Part shown: piece after piece, positions 25,766 through 35,400 of the stretch | How positions within the stretch are numbered: position 1 is the first letter of the stretch | Layout: each line of letters begins with the position of its first letter | Assembly (NCBI RefSeq): GCF_010646885.2 | Contig: NZ_CP050700.1 | Coordinates: 3,622,501 to 3,686,500 of the forward strand | Source: Desulfopila sp. IMCC35008 | GTDB taxonomy: Bacteria; Desulfobacterota; Desulfobulbia; Desulfobulbales; Desulfocapsaceae | Direction: 5' to 3' | Length of the DNA: 64,000 bases | Translations under genes and position numbers: made by a program | The notes under the pieces: model-generated | The model's input: the letters and a program-made list of their open reading frames with translations, nothing else | The model's database searches: none | Told to the model about the DNA's origin: nothing

Positions 25766-28498
25766 TTAGAGATTATTGACCGCTTCCTGGAGGTCCGTTG
25801 TTGAATTCACCAGCCGATCCAAGGCCTCCACCGTCTCACTCAAGGTCTTATTAACAACCTGGGTTGACTGCTGGCTTTCCTTCGAGGCCACAGAGACGTT
25901 TTCAATATCCCCCATAACCTCAATACCGTTGTTGCTTAGGCCTTCCGCCTTCACACTCAGGTTATCGACTGAATCGGAGATAGTCACAATACCTTCTGAA
26001 ATAGTATCCATAGATTCAAGCGCCGTGTTGATAACCCGGCCTCCATCCTGCAGCATAGACATTCCCTGCTGCATGGCCTGGATCGTGAATTGTGATTCCT
26101 TCTCCACGTTTTTAACAATATCAGAGATATCAATGGCGGACCTGGAACTGTTTTCAGCCAACTTTCTCACCTCATCGGCCACCACCGCAAAACCCCGGCC
26201 CGCATCACCGGCACGTGCTGCCTCAATCGCTGCGTTAAAGGCCAGCAGATTCGTCTGGGAAGCAATCTCTTTAATGATATCGACAAAACCGGAAATCTTC
26301 TCCAACTGGTTCACCAGACCATCCACCATTTCATTGTTTTTCTGCATGGTGGTGTTGATTTCGGCGAGCTTAAGCTCCGCATCCTTACCGGCGGACTTCC
26401 CTGTTTCCGCTTCTTTTGCAAGATTCACCGCCAACCTGTTCGACTCCTCAAACAAGGCGACCATCTCCTTGGAACTTTCGACCATGTTCTTTACAGTAAG
26501 AGTAGTACCATCGAGCTTTTGTACGTTCTCATCGATCAGCGCATTCATTTCATCAACCTGAAGGTTTGCAGCATCCATCTGCTCCTTGGATTCTGCAACA
26601 AGGCTGTCCACTTCCCCAACAGCGCTACTGATCAGGTTCTCCACGGCTTTTTCAGCCGAGACATCGATAATATACTCCAGAGCGCCCTTAATATTGCCTT
26701 TTGCATCCTTGATCGGAGCACCTGTATATTTTATGGGAACGGAAGTTTCAGGTGAGATATTGGCCACGGTCTGCGCCGTAACCACCGAGTCGGTTTTCAT
26801 CGCACGGCTGCAGGCACAATTGTCCGTATGGCAATGAGCAGTCTTGAAAACATCGTAACATTTCCTTCCCACGAGCTCATCAGGAGTCTTATTTGCTACC
26901 GCCGCACCTGCCGGATTCATGAAGGTAATCGAAAAATCCGTATCAATGGACATGATCGGCGTCGGGATCGTGTTCAGGTTTTCTATCTTCTCATCCGCGG
27001 CCTGCTTCTGCTTCGTTTCTTCCGTCTGATCCAGGATGTATTCGAGCGCCCCCTTGATGTTGCCTTTGGCATCCTTGATTGGAGCACCAGTATATTTGAT
27101 CGGAATCAGGACCCCTTCAGCTGGACGAGCTATTGTCTGCTCGGTTACCACCGAATCGGTCTTCATGGCGCGAGCACAGGCGCATTTCTCGGTCTGACAA
27201 TGAGGCGTCTTAAAAAGGTCATAACACTTCTGCCCAATCAGTTCATCAGGGGTTTTGCCAACGACGGCAGCTCCTGCTGGATTCATGAAGGTAATACTGA
27301 AATCCGTATCAATCGACATGATCGGGGTTGGAATTGTGTTCAGGTTCTCAATCTTTTCATCCGCCGCCTGCTTCTGCTTCGCTTCCTCGGTCTGGTCGAG
27401 GATATACTCAAGCGCCCCCTTGATGTTCCCCTTGGCATCCTTGATTGGCGCCCCCGTATACTTAATCGGGATGATTACCCCCTCTGCCGGGCGGGCGATA
27501 GTGTATTCGGTAACGACAGAATCTGTCCTCATGGCACGGCCACAGGCACACTTCTCAGTCTTGCAGTGCGGAGTCTTAAAGATATCGTAACATTTCTGAC
27601 CGAGCAATTCGTCCGGAGTCCTCCCCGCAACAGCTGCTCCGGCCGGGTTCATAAAGGTGATGGCAAAATCCGTATCAATCGACATGATCGGTGTAGGGAT
27701 AGTATTCAGGTTCTCGATTTTCTCATCCGCCGCCTGCTTCTGTTTTGACTCCTCCGTCTGGTCAAGAACATACTCAATTGCGCCCTTGATATTACCCTTG
27801 GCATCCTTGACCGGTGAACCAGTATATTTAATCGGGATGATAACCCCGTCTGACGGGCGCGCAATAGTCTGCTCAGTAACAACAGAGTCTGTCTTCATGG
27901 CGCGGGCACAGGCACATTTTTCGGTCTTGCAATGTGGTGTCTTAAAGATGTCGTAGCATTTCTGACCGACCACCTCATCAACCGTCAAACCTGCCACACC
28001 CGCACCGGCCGGATTGATGAAAGTGATAGTAAAGGTGGTATCGATTTCCAGGATCGGTGTCGGGATGGCATCAAAACCGTTTGACAACTGGTGTAATTTC
28101 GCTTCCGTATCTTTCAACGCAGTAATGTCACTCAAACTGACAAAAGTGCCGGAGCCGGCACCGTTTACCGGAACAGCTTTCGATTTATAGTAACGGACCG
28201 AACCATCATCACGTTTTTGAATGGCCTCAGCTTCAACAAGTTTATTAATCCTGGCCGACTTATCAACCGGGCAGTCCTTGGTGCCGCAGAGATGGACCTG
28301 ACACGCCTCTTCACAGGTCATAGAGTTTAGCACGTCTTTCGACTCAAGCTTGAAGGTGTCCAGAAATGCCTGGTTTGCCCAGGTGATAATCCTTTTGTCA
28401 TTGACGATGTAACCCGGTTCCCTTAACAGGTTAAGACATGAAGTATCCATGTCGCTCTCCTTAATGTTCTTGTCTAAAGTTGCCATAGTTTCCCTCAT
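25766..28498 (-). CDS. Soluble chemoreceptor with tandem Cys-containing PAS domains
   Basis: A 910-residue methyl-accepting chemotaxis protein without membrane helices. After a first PAS domain (about 25-135, with [17 protein letters not shown]) come four PAS units starting near residues 145, 267, 389 and 511. Each is 122 residues, with linker [19 protein letters not shown] between units 1-4. Each has a cysteine patch of the form [21 protein letters not shown] (less conserved in unit 4). The signalling domain occupies about 640-910, with tip [20 protein letters not shown]. The cysteines suggest redox or metal sensing, which is inference. The gene lies 38 bases after the triple CheW gene and is followed by the acetyltransferase. 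Confidence 0.95.
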   Translation of the reverse strand: MRETMATLDKNIKESDMDTSCLNLLREPGYIVNDKRIITWANQAFLDTFKLESKDVLNSMTCEEACQVHLCGTKDCPVDKSARINKLVEAEAIQKRDDGSVRYYKSKAVPVNGAGSGTFVSLSDITALKDTEAKLHQLSNGFDAIPTPILEIDTTFTITFINPAGAGVAGLTVDEVVGQKCYDIFKTPHCKTEKCACARAMKTDSVVTEQTIARPSDGVIIPIKYTGSPVKDAKGNIKGAIEYVLDQTEESKQKQAADEKIENLNTIPTPIMSIDTDFAITFMNPAGAAVAGRTPDELLGQKCYDIFKTPHCKTEKCACGRAMRTDSVVTEYTIARPAEGVIIPIKYTGAPIKDAKGNIKGALEYILDQTEEAKQKQAADEKIENLNTIPTPIMSIDTDFSITFMNPAGAAVVGKTPDELIGQKCYDLFKTPHCQTEKCACARAMKTDSVVTEQTIARPAEGVLIPIKYTGAPIKDAKGNIKGALEYILDQTEETKQKQAADEKIENLNTIPTPIMSIDTDFSITFMNPAGAAVANKTPDELVGRKCYDVFKTAHCHTDNCACSRAMKTDSVVTAQTVANISPETSVPIKYTGAPIKDAKGNIKGALEYIIDVSAEKAVENLISSAVGEVDSLVAESKEQMDAANLQVDEMNALIDENVQKLDGTTLTVKNMVESSKEMVALFEESNRLAVNLAKEAETGKSAGKDAELKLAEINTTMQKNNEMVDGLVNQLEKISGFVDIIKEIASQTNLLAFNAAIEAARAGDAGRGFAVVADEVRKLAENSSRSAIDISDIVKNVEKESQFTIQAMQQGMSMLQDGGRVINTALESMDTISEGIVTISDSVDNLSVKAEGLSNNGIEVMGDIENVSVASKESQQSTQVVNKTLSETVEALDRLVNSTTDLQEAVNNL
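26640..28085 (-). repeat. 366-bp tandem repeats inside the chemoreceptor gene
   Basis: Four head-to-tail units with a 366-bp period encode the PAS domains. The anchor encoding [11 protein letters not shown] recurs at about 26963, 27329 and 27695, with a more divergent copy near 28060. The middle units are the most alike, as expected from recent duplication or gene conversion. Confidence 0.9.
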
Positions 28499-28536
28499 AT
28501 TGCAGAAAGTTAATCTTCTCTTTCAATTACCTTTTA

Positions 28537-30030
28537 TCAAGACGGTTGTACCGGTTCCTCACTACCGATTCCGTACTCCAGATGATTACGCACCAGATTG
28601 TAGGTGTTCACGACCAGCACATGCTCCACCACCCCTGTGCCGTTATCAAACTCAATGAGTCGGTCAAGGGTATCCTTTTTCTCCGCCAACTGCGGATTGA
28701 GTGACGGAGTGGTATGAAACGTTTCTTGCTTGTAGATAGTAACGACCTGATCCACTTCCAGGGCCACGGTATGATGGTGACCGCTGCAGATTATCAGCCG
28801 TCTTTGGACATTATCTCCTCCCCTCTGAGGGTAGCCGTAAAAGCCGCGCAGATTTACAACCGGAACCACCCGCCCGCGCAGATTAATGACACCGCTGCGA
28901 AAGCCTGAATCACCGGGTACACGCATCACCTCGTCAGCCTCAATGATTTCGTACACATCTTTCAGCTCTATTGCGTAATTTTTCACTATCGAGAATACGA
29001 GGTAACAGTTTTCCGTAATAAGATGATGGGTCGACCTTGCAGTGTCGCCCGCCGGGTCAACAACGAAACTGGAACCGTTTTTTATGCGTGACATAGACTT
29101 GATTTCATCAATCTCGTTACAGACGAGGTTTTCCATGTTCAGCAGCATCACACTCTTTCCGGATGGCCGCGCATAAAGACCGGTGATGTTTTCATCCTGC
29201 CCCGGAGGAAGACTAAGTATCTCATTATCCGGAACCGACAGGATCTCCAGGACGTCTTCAACAATCATCCCGAAGGCACAATCGTCTTGGGCCAACACCA
29301 ACACCCTGCTCGTTTCGGCATGGTCACTCTCCCCTGTACGCTTGCCGTTTAGCAGATGAGAGGAGTTAATGACGGGTATGGTACGTCCCCGCAGTTCCAG
29401 TGCACCATCCAGAATCCCACTCCTGAACATTTCATCGATCTCGGTCAGGAAAGTAATCTCCTGCGCGCATTCAACAGGAATGCCGTATTCTTGTCCATTA
29501 CAGGTCACAACAACAAAGCGGGAGCGGCTTACCTGTTTTTTTTCTCCCTCCCGACTTGCAGGGCCCAGGCTATTTTCAAGTTCCTCCACCCCGCGTAGAA
29601 ATAATTTTTTAAGATCAAGAAGTTCGGCAACCCTCTTGCCCCGTTCAAGGTGAATGAGTGAGGATATAATTCTGTCCTCAGTCTGCAGTGCCGCTCCGAG
29701 TGGAACAACCGCCTCCGCGTCTGCCCGAAACACATCGCGGATGTCATCCATCAGCAAACCGAATTGCTGATTATACAAGCTAACGACGGCAACCTTAGCA
29801 TCATCCCTGTAAGCACAATCAGCAAGACCGAGGCGTTTTTTCATATTAATGACCGGGATGGTTTCGTCCCGAAGATGCATAATTCCTTCTAGAAAATCCA
29901 CTCCTCCGGGTAATGGCATTATCCTGCCATGAATAGGAGTCGCTTCCATCACGCTCTCTGCCTGGAGGGCAATTTCAAGCCCTTCACGCTCATCGAGCAG
30001 AAATGAAGCAAAGAGTTTTTCCCGTACCAT
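28537..30030 (-). CDS. CheW protein with three CheW domains
   Basis: A 497-residue scaffold protein with three CheW/SH3-like domains: about 1-150 (LEGIMHLRDETIPVINMKKRLG), 165-315 (LDGALELRGRTIPVINSSHLL) and 335-490 (RSGVINLRGRVVPVVNLRGF). CheW couples chemoreceptors to the CheA kinase. Three linked domains could cross-link several receptor or kinase units in one array. GGGGGA precedes the ATG. It lies directly upstream of the PAS chemoreceptor in the same operon. No cheA is in the window, so it must use a kinase encoded elsewhere. Confidence 0.93.
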   Translation of the reverse strand: MVREKLFASFLLDEREGLEIALQAESVMEATPIHGRIMPLPGGVDFLEGIMHLRDETIPVINMKKRLGLADCAYRDDAKVAVVSLYNQQFGLLMDDIRDVFRADAEAVVPLGAALQTEDRIISSLIHLERGKRVAELLDLKKLFLRGVEELENSLGPASREGEKKQVSRSRFVVVTCNGQEYGIPVECAQEITFLTEIDEMFRSGILDGALELRGRTIPVINSSHLLNGKRTGESDHAETSRVLVLAQDDCAFGMIVEDVLEILSVPDNEILSLPPGQDENITGLYARPSGKSVMLLNMENLVCNEIDEIKSMSRIKNGSSFVVDPAGDTARSTHHLITENCYLVFSIVKNYAIELKDVYEIIEADEVMRVPGDSGFRSGVINLRGRVVPVVNLRGFYGYPQRGGDNVQRRLIICSGHHHTVALEVDQVVTIYKQETFHTTPSLNPQLAEKKDTLDRLIEFDNGTGVVEHVLVVNTYNLVRNHLEYGIGSEEPVQPS

Positions 30031-30043
30031 GCCTGTTCCCCCT

Positions 30044-30457
30044 CTATACTGCGACTTTGCTGTTGGCCAGCATCCGGCTTACAACTTCACCAAGGCCATC
30101 CATATTGACTGAATCCATGGCCGCGATATAACGCGGTTGCAATTGATGAAACGTACCTTCGTCACGCTTCTGTGTTCTGATATCAGTGATGAGGATAACC
30201 TTCAATTCCTCAAAACGGTCCCGCATTGAAATAAGCTCTTCAAGTTCACTCCAGCTTGCGGCAAACAGGAACATGAGATCACCGCTCTTGGGTATATTTG
30301 CAATTGGACGTGCGCAAACCATTGCCTCTGAGAGATCGGTCATCTCCTCAAGTACCGGCAGCGATTGTAATCGAGAAACGCACCTCTTCGGACATCTCCA
30401 ATAGACGCAATCATTGCCGCAATATGTTGTTTTGCATGAGTAGAAAAATATTCGCAT
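30044..30457 (-). CDS. Unknown protein with N-terminal cysteine cluster
   Basis: A 137-residue protein heading the chemosensory operon, 13 bases before the CheW gene. Its N-terminus carries five cysteines at residues 8, 13, 17, 22 and 26 (SCKTTYCGNDCVYWRCPKRC), a possible metal or Fe-S site. The rest has alternating strands and helices (DLMFLFAASWSELEELISM, ELKVILITDIRT) that could be a degenerate receiver-like alpha/beta fold. I do not recognise a family. GGGGG lies before the chosen ATG, and an upstream GTG adds seven residues. Confidence 0.65.
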   Translation of the reverse strand: MRIFFYSCKTTYCGNDCVYWRCPKRCVSRLQSLPVLEEMTDLSEAMVCARPIANIPKSGDLMFLFAASWSELEELISMRDRFEELKVILITDIRTQKRDEGTFHQLQPRYIAAMDSVNMDGLGEVVSRMLANSKVAV

Positions 30458-30478
30458 AACCCCCAATCCACTGTACAC

Positions 30479-31181
30479 ATTCTTTTATTGTTCGCCGGAA
30501 TCACTTCCCCCTTCGCCCTCTATCGCAGGAAATATGCCAGTAACAATAAGTGGTCTCTATTAAAGAAATAGAAGAAACAGAACAGGAACATACAGCAACC
30601 AAACGTCAGGTATACAACTCAATCAGGAACACGAAAAAGTGTTAACTTTTATGGACAGTCACACAAATGTTTACAGTAACAATTCGATAGGTACAAAAAA
30701 GGTTACAGTAAATATCTTTTAAAAGGTACTCAGCAGCCAAAGGAATGTGGTCGGCCACTTTAGACTATGGTCTGCCTGGATTTCTCATGGCCATCATGTC
30801 AATTTAATATTCCAACCAGTTGGCAAGCGACTTCCGGTGCAACAGGGAATTGCCGACCCGAGTAATGCAATGCCCTGTGTGCCTTGACTGGCAGGCCATC
30901 TCAACTCGCGATATTTCCGGGCTAACCAGTTCCCGTCCGAACCCTACCCTTTTGTCCAATGTCGAGGCACGACTTTAATTTCTTACTACAGGCATATGAT
31001 CGATACCGAAATCACACTTCGTTCGCTCGTCTGTAAGGATAAAAATCTACCCGGTCTCTCTCATCCGCTGAAGAAGAGGCTGAGCTACCTGGGATTGAGC
31101 CGGAAAACTGATGCCGCAACAATCGGATCAGGCAGATAAGATAAGATCTAAAATTTGCACCGGTTGTTCGTGTTCGGAAAT
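30479..31181. other. Long intergenic region, one small ORF candidate
   Basis: About 700 bases between the chemosensory operon start and the end of the ZntB gene. Near the operon it carries repeated CAGTAA elements (separate entry) and the palindrome AAAAGT-GTTA-ACTTTT at about 30633-30648. Toward the other end a plus-strand frame at 30996-31139 encodes 47 residues beginning MIDTEITLRSLVCKDKN, with ACAGG close to the ATG and no recognised family. No tRNA, repeat array or terminator was found. Confidence 0.4.
30538..30715. promoter_or_regulatory. Repeated CAGTAA operator candidates upstream of chemosensory operon
   Basis: The palindrome TTACAGTAA occurs at 30671-30679 and again at 30703-30711, exactly 32 bases apart, about three helical turns. 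A related CAGTAACAAT is at 30538-30547 and matches the one at 30674-30683. All lie within 260 bases upstream of the Cys-rich protein that heads the operon. Binding by a dimeric regulator is plausible. No regulator is identified. Confidence 0.35.
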
Positions 31182-32156
31182 TCAAATCCAATCTTTTTTT
31201 CGGAAATAGAAATACTGACAGATACCTATACCCATAAGTAGAAAAACGACGATGAGAAATGCCCATTTATATGATGCACCAGGTATCCCTCCTACATTAA
31301 TACCAAGTAGTCCGGTGAAAAAACTAAGAGGTAGAAAAATTGCTGTTATAATGGACAGGAAATACAATCTGGAATTGAGTTGAGCAGAGAGAGCATTGGT
31401 GAATTCTTCCCGGGCCACACTCGTCCTGTCACGCAGTGAATCAAGATCTTCAACTACTCGTATGAGGATATTTGCTATTTCGTGTAGTTGTCTTTTGTCT
31501 TTTTCAGTAAACCAGGAAACACTATCAATCTGTATTCTTGATATCGCTTCACGTTGTGGTGCCAGGTAGCGGCGAAGGATAATCACATTTCTTCTCATAG
31601 AAGAGATCTGTGTTCGCAACGTCTCATCACAAGAAGAGGAAATTTGCTCTTCGAGTTCAGAAGTTGTACTCTCAATGCCATCCAGTGCTCTTTCAATATA
31701 TGATGTCAGGAACTCTGTGATCGAAATAATTAAATGGCTTGCCGAAACCGGCCCCTTCCCCTGTATAAGCTGGTTCTTTAGATCAGTAACAGAGAGCAGA
31801 GGGCGTTGTCTGGTAGTAATAATCCTTTGTTCTTCAGCCCAGATTCGCAGAGACACCATGTCCTCAAAGTCTGCGCCAGGATTGTGGTTTATCCCTCGTA
31901 AAGTTAAGAGGGTGCTTTTACCTATGACAGTTGAGCGAGGTCTTGCTTCTTCACTGATAAGAGCTTCAACTATCAAGTGATCAAGATTGCTTTTTTCATA
32001 TAGCCAATTCAAGGCAGCTGGTGAAGTATAGTTGAGGTGAATCCACAATATCCCGTCACTTGCTTGCCAGCTATTAATCTCATCCCATCCTAACTCGCGG
32101 GCGGCCCCATTTCCATCCAACAACAAACCATGGATCAATCCATTATTATCCATCAT
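31182..32156 (-). CDS. CorA-family ZntB-like metal transporter
   Basis: A 324-residue pentameric-type channel or transporter. It has a large cytosolic N-terminal domain, a long stalk helix (RRNVIILRRYLAPQREAISR) and two C-terminal membrane helices with the loop GINVGGIPG. ZntB proteins have G-x-N-x-GGIP here, where magnesium-selective CorA has GMN. Zinc or another divalent cation is therefore the likely substrate. The ATG giving MMDNNGLIHG follows AAGGA. A longer frame overlaps the upstream channel gene and is unlikely. It follows the MscS gene by 46 bases, probably in one transcript. Confidence 0.88.
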   Translation of the reverse strand: MMDNNGLIHGLLLDGNGAARELGWDEINSWQASDGILWIHLNYTSPAALNWLYEKSNLDHLIVEALISEEARPRSTVIGKSTLLTLRGINHNPGADFEDMVSLRIWAEEQRIITTRQRPLLSVTDLKNQLIQGKGPVSASHLIISITEFLTSYIERALDGIESTTSELEEQISSSCDETLRTQISSMRRNVIILRRYLAPQREAISRIQIDSVSWFTEKDKRQLHEIANILIRVVEDLDSLRDRTSVAREEFTNALSAQLNSRLYFLSIITAIFLPLSFFTGLLGINVGGIPGASYKWAFLIVVFLLMGIGICQYFYFRKKDWI

Positions 32157-32202
32157 AATCCTTGAACATAAAGTGCTGATTAAGATCTCAATTGTCGTAC
32201 TG

Positions 32203-34650
32203 TCACCTCTTTTCGGGGGCCATTTTAGAAAAAACTTCACCACGAAGTTGAGCCCCTGCTCCCTCATCAACAGATCTCAGATGCAGGTCTGATTGAGGGA
32301 AGGGTATCTCTATATTGTTGATAGCGAATTCATTTTCAATATCTATATTCAAATCACTCAGGACCTGTATTTTATCTAGAAACTCAGGAATCCACACTCT
32401 CAACTCAAAATCAAGTGAATTTGCTCCAAAAGCAAGGAAGAAAACATTGGGTTTAGGGGCATTGAGGACCATTGGGTTTGCATTCCCACATGATATGAGG
32501 ATTTCCATAACTTTACTGATATCAGAGCCATATGCAACACCAACAGGTATTTTCACCCGGACCTTCCTGTCAGCAAGAGTCCAGTTGGTAACCTGCCCAG
32601 TGATAAGGTCTGAATTCGGAACGACAATTTCTGCGTTATCAAACGTTTGGATTATGGTTGCACGTAGTCCAAGCTGTTTAACTTCGCCCCATTCAGTTCC
32701 TACCTGGATAGTATCTCCTACTTTGAGGGGACGTTCAAATAAAAGAATCAGACCGCTTGCAAAGTTGGTTACTATCGCCTGCAGCCCAAAACCGATACCA
32801 ATACCAAGAGCGCCGCCGAGTAAAGTAATCTGGTTAAGCTGAAAACCCAATACCCGAAGCATGACCAGGAAACCAATAGTAAGAATGCCATAATGGGCGA
32901 GCCGTGTAATTGAAAGTTGCACCCCCTTTTCTACTTTATAACGAGGGAGTACATCCTTTATCAGGAAAGCCTGTAAGGCTCTGGAAGCCAGCAGCGCCCC
33001 ATAAAAAACTCCACCGATGGTAAAGATGAATTTCAATGAGATGTTTTCACCACCAAGATCGAATCCTAAGTTGTTAATTTCTACGAAAGCCTTATTGATG
33101 GTTGGATAAATATCCCATATAACACTTTGAATTGTTACTAAAATAAGAAGGTGAAACCAGGCAATAATTGGCCGGACACTTTTCAGAATATCCGTAAGAT
33201 TCTCTTTAATCAGGGGAAACGGAAGAAGAGACAAAACAAGTTCAAGGACACCAAGGTGGAAGAGATATAAAACCCAAACTATCAGGCAGGCAATAATAGT
33301 GGATAAGAAAACCGAGAAGAGCATAACCGCCAGTTGATCATAACCTGCCACTCCTGCGACAATGATAAGTAATGGGAACAATCCCCAGGTTCGTTGCAGC
33401 CAGACTTCAGAGGCTTTTCTATTCCTGGTAGACGGGAGCCTGGAAAGATAATAAAAGAAAGCTGCAATAGAAACATAGAATACATAGAGCAGAATCAATA
33501 TCTGGGGGAGACCCAAAAGAAAAAGAGTCATTGTTATCGCCAGAAAAAACGACAGTTGCTTCAACAGTCTTCTTTTCTCCTTGTCTGCCATAAGATTTTT
33601 TGTCAGGCGAATAACTGCAAACAGCGTGATTACATGCAAAAGAGCTTCCCACTGTTGCTGAAGATCAGCGTTAACTGGAAAGATGTTGGTTATTGCATTT
33701 ATACTTGAACCCATAAAAATAGCTGTTGCAACAGGACGTTTGGCAAAGGGCTGCCACTGAGAGTCCTTTGGAGGAAAGTCTTTGGTCTTATAGATACCAA
33801 TACAGAGCAACACCAACCCAAGACAACCCAGAAACACATAGCCTGAATTTTGCTTTACATTGCTCAAATGATCTTCAATGAACAGTTTGGTTCGAGCAAA
33901 ACTCCGGGTAAACAGAGCAATATTAATTCGGGAGTAGAAATCCCCGGACAACATTGAGGGAGCGGTCTGCTGTACATAAGTCACTTTCAGATCTGTATCT
34001 AAAGCCTGGAGATCAGAATCGACAGAATAGAGTGTAATTTGCAGATCTCCAATCTGTTTCCCTGTAGTCAGAACGATATTAAGATTTTCTTCTATCAGGC
34101 GTATCGCTTCGTCAACGGTTTCTAAAACTTTCCTATATTGGTCTTTTTCCAAAATAAGTGGAATTTCTTCGGTTTCATCAATGTTCAGGACCTTTTCCTT
34201 CCTTTCTATCCACTGTTTTCTGTTCTCTGAAAGAAATGTAATAAGCCTGTCGACTGACTCAGTGATATTATTAAGACGCGCCCCGATCCGTTGAGTTCGC
34301 TCCTGGAGTTTGTCAACCAACAAAGGTTGTAATTCCGCGCTGGTCTGGGCTGCTGTTGTATCCCACCGGAGCGCATCTATTTCTTCAGCCAGTTTCGGGA
34401 GCTGTTCCTCTATAGACTTACTTCTATTTTCTTTATGAATTCTATTCTGGAGGTCAATAAGTTCTTTAGGTAGTATTGTAGCCCAGGAATAGATATTAAT
34501 GAACGTGGTTTTCTGCTCCTCAGTCACCACAATGGTTTTATCCTCCGCACCCTTCGTTTTTTCCTCCGCAGCTGCAGGAAAGGGCAGTAAACTTACAAGG
34601 GTAAATAAGGAAAAAACAAGAAGCAGGTTTGAGAAAGGGATTTTTAACAT
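32203..34650 (-). CDS. Large MscS-type mechanosensitive channel (MscK-like)
   Basis: An 815-residue channel. A cleavable signal (about 1-28, ending PAAAEE) is followed by a periplasmic helical domain to about 260, then about ten membrane segments. The MscS pore and vestibule follow: GGALGIGIGFGLQAIVTNFASG (pore helix) and ERPLKVGDTIQV, WGEVKQLGLRAT and VPNSDLITGQVTNW (beta domain). It would open under membrane tension to release solutes on osmotic downshift. Long members with periplasmic domains resemble MscK/YnaI-like channels. It is followed by zntB-like on the same strand, and diverges from the rimB-rimK genes. Confidence 0.9.
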   Translation of the reverse strand: MLKIPFSNLLLVFSLFTLVSLLPFPAAAEEKTKGAEDKTIVVTEEQKTTFINIYSWATILPKELIDLQNRIHKENRSKSIEEQLPKLAEEIDALRWDTTAAQTSAELQPLLVDKLQERTQRIGARLNNITESVDRLITFLSENRKQWIERKEKVLNIDETEEIPLILEKDQYRKVLETVDEAIRLIEENLNIVLTTGKQIGDLQITLYSVDSDLQALDTDLKVTYVQQTAPSMLSGDFYSRINIALFTRSFARTKLFIEDHLSNVKQNSGYVFLGCLGLVLLCIGIYKTKDFPPKDSQWQPFAKRPVATAIFMGSSINAITNIFPVNADLQQQWEALLHVITLFAVIRLTKNLMADKEKRRLLKQLSFFLAITMTLFLLGLPQILILLYVFYVSIAAFFYYLSRLPSTRNRKASEVWLQRTWGLFPLLIIVAGVAGYDQLAVMLFSVFLSTIIACLIVWVLYLFHLGVLELVLSLLPFPLIKENLTDILKSVRPIIAWFHLLILVTIQSVIWDIYPTINKAFVEINNLGFDLGGENISLKFIFTIGGVFYGALLASRALQAFLIKDVLPRYKVEKGVQLSITRLAHYGILTIGFLVMLRVLGFQLNQITLLGGALGIGIGFGLQAIVTNFASGLILLFERPLKVGDTIQVGTEWGEVKQLGLRATIIQTFDNAEIVVPNSDLITGQVTNWTLADRKVRVKIPVGVAYGSDISKVMEILISCGNANPMVLNAPKPNVFFLAFGANSLDFELRVWIPEFLDKIQVLSDLNIDIENEFAINNIEIPFPQSDLHLRSVDEGAGAQLRGEVFSKMAPEKR

Positions 34651-34893
34651 TGTCTGCTCTGATTAAAATTGATTGCCTCAACCATACTAAAACTTTCACA
34701 TTAATTGCTTGTGAAGAAGTCATAGCCGTCAACAACAGAGATCTATAAAAATAGCATTTTCTTATTAATATACTATTTAATATAGTGTAGCTATCTTATC
34801 TTTCTCATCCTTGCTCATTAGAGTTGGGAGTGTGAAAGTGACAATTCTGCACCTCCTGACAAACGTGCAGAAATCACCTGGAAATGATAATAA

Positions 34894-35400
34894 ATGCCTA
34901 AGAAAAAAGAGATGTTGCCAGTTATAGGGTGGCGTGAATGGGTAGCACTTCCCGATCTTGGAATCGAATCCATAAAGGTAAAGGTCGATTCCGGAGCACG
35001 AACTTCATCATTGCACGCTTTTGATTTGAAGACCTTTGACAGGGACGGAGAGAAATGGGTACGCTTTAAAGTCCAGCCAGTACAGCGTTCAAATAATAAA
35101 ACTGTTGTTTTAACAGCAATGGTGCTTGAATTCAGATCCGTTAAAAGCTCCAGCGGCATCGCTAAAATGCGACCGGTTATTGTTACCAACGTTGAACTAC
35201 TCGGTAAAAGGTGGCCGGTTGAATTAACCCTCGCAAGTCGTGACGAAATGGGCTTCAGGATGCTGCTAGGCCGGGAAGCCTTTAGAGGTCGGTTTTTAGT
35301 TGATGGCGGAAAGTCCTATTATGGCGGGAAACCAAAAGGCCGGAAAAAGAGCAGCAGACATCGGGAAACAAAGCCCGAACCTAAAGAACAAGGAATGTAA
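34894..35400 (+). CDS. rimB: RimB retropepsin-like protease
   Basis: A 168-residue aspartic-protease-fold protein. The retropepsin active site is visible as VKVDSGARTSSLHA, with the second half FRMLLGREAFRGRFLVD. RimB partners RimK and trims or redirects its glutamate tails in characterised systems (Pseudomonas RimK/RimB/RimA). Its stop overlaps the RimK start (TAATG), so translation is coupled. There is no strong ribosome site at its own ATG. The basic tail after residue 148 is variable in the family. Confidence 0.9.
   Translation: MPKKKEMLPVIGWREWVALPDLGIESIKVKVDSGARTSSLHAFDLKTFDRDGEKWVRFKVQPVQRSNNKTVVLTAMVLEFRSVKSSSGIAKMRPVIVTNVELLGKRWPVELTLASRDEMGFRMLLGREAFRGRFLVDGGKSYYGGKPKGRKKSSRHRETKPEPKEQGM

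Noticed and set aside
26828..27748. Long plus-strand open frame opposite the tandem-PAS chemoreceptor
   Set aside because: It is antisense to a clear coding repeat, inherits its periodicity from it, and has no ribosome site or family signature.
26640..28085. CRISPR-like repeat array
   Set aside because: The 366-bp repeats are in frame and encode PAS domains; no short repeats with unique spacers.
31012..31266. 84-codon minus-strand frame over the end of the ZntB gene
   Set aside because: It overlaps the transporter coding sequence in another frame and lacks a start context.
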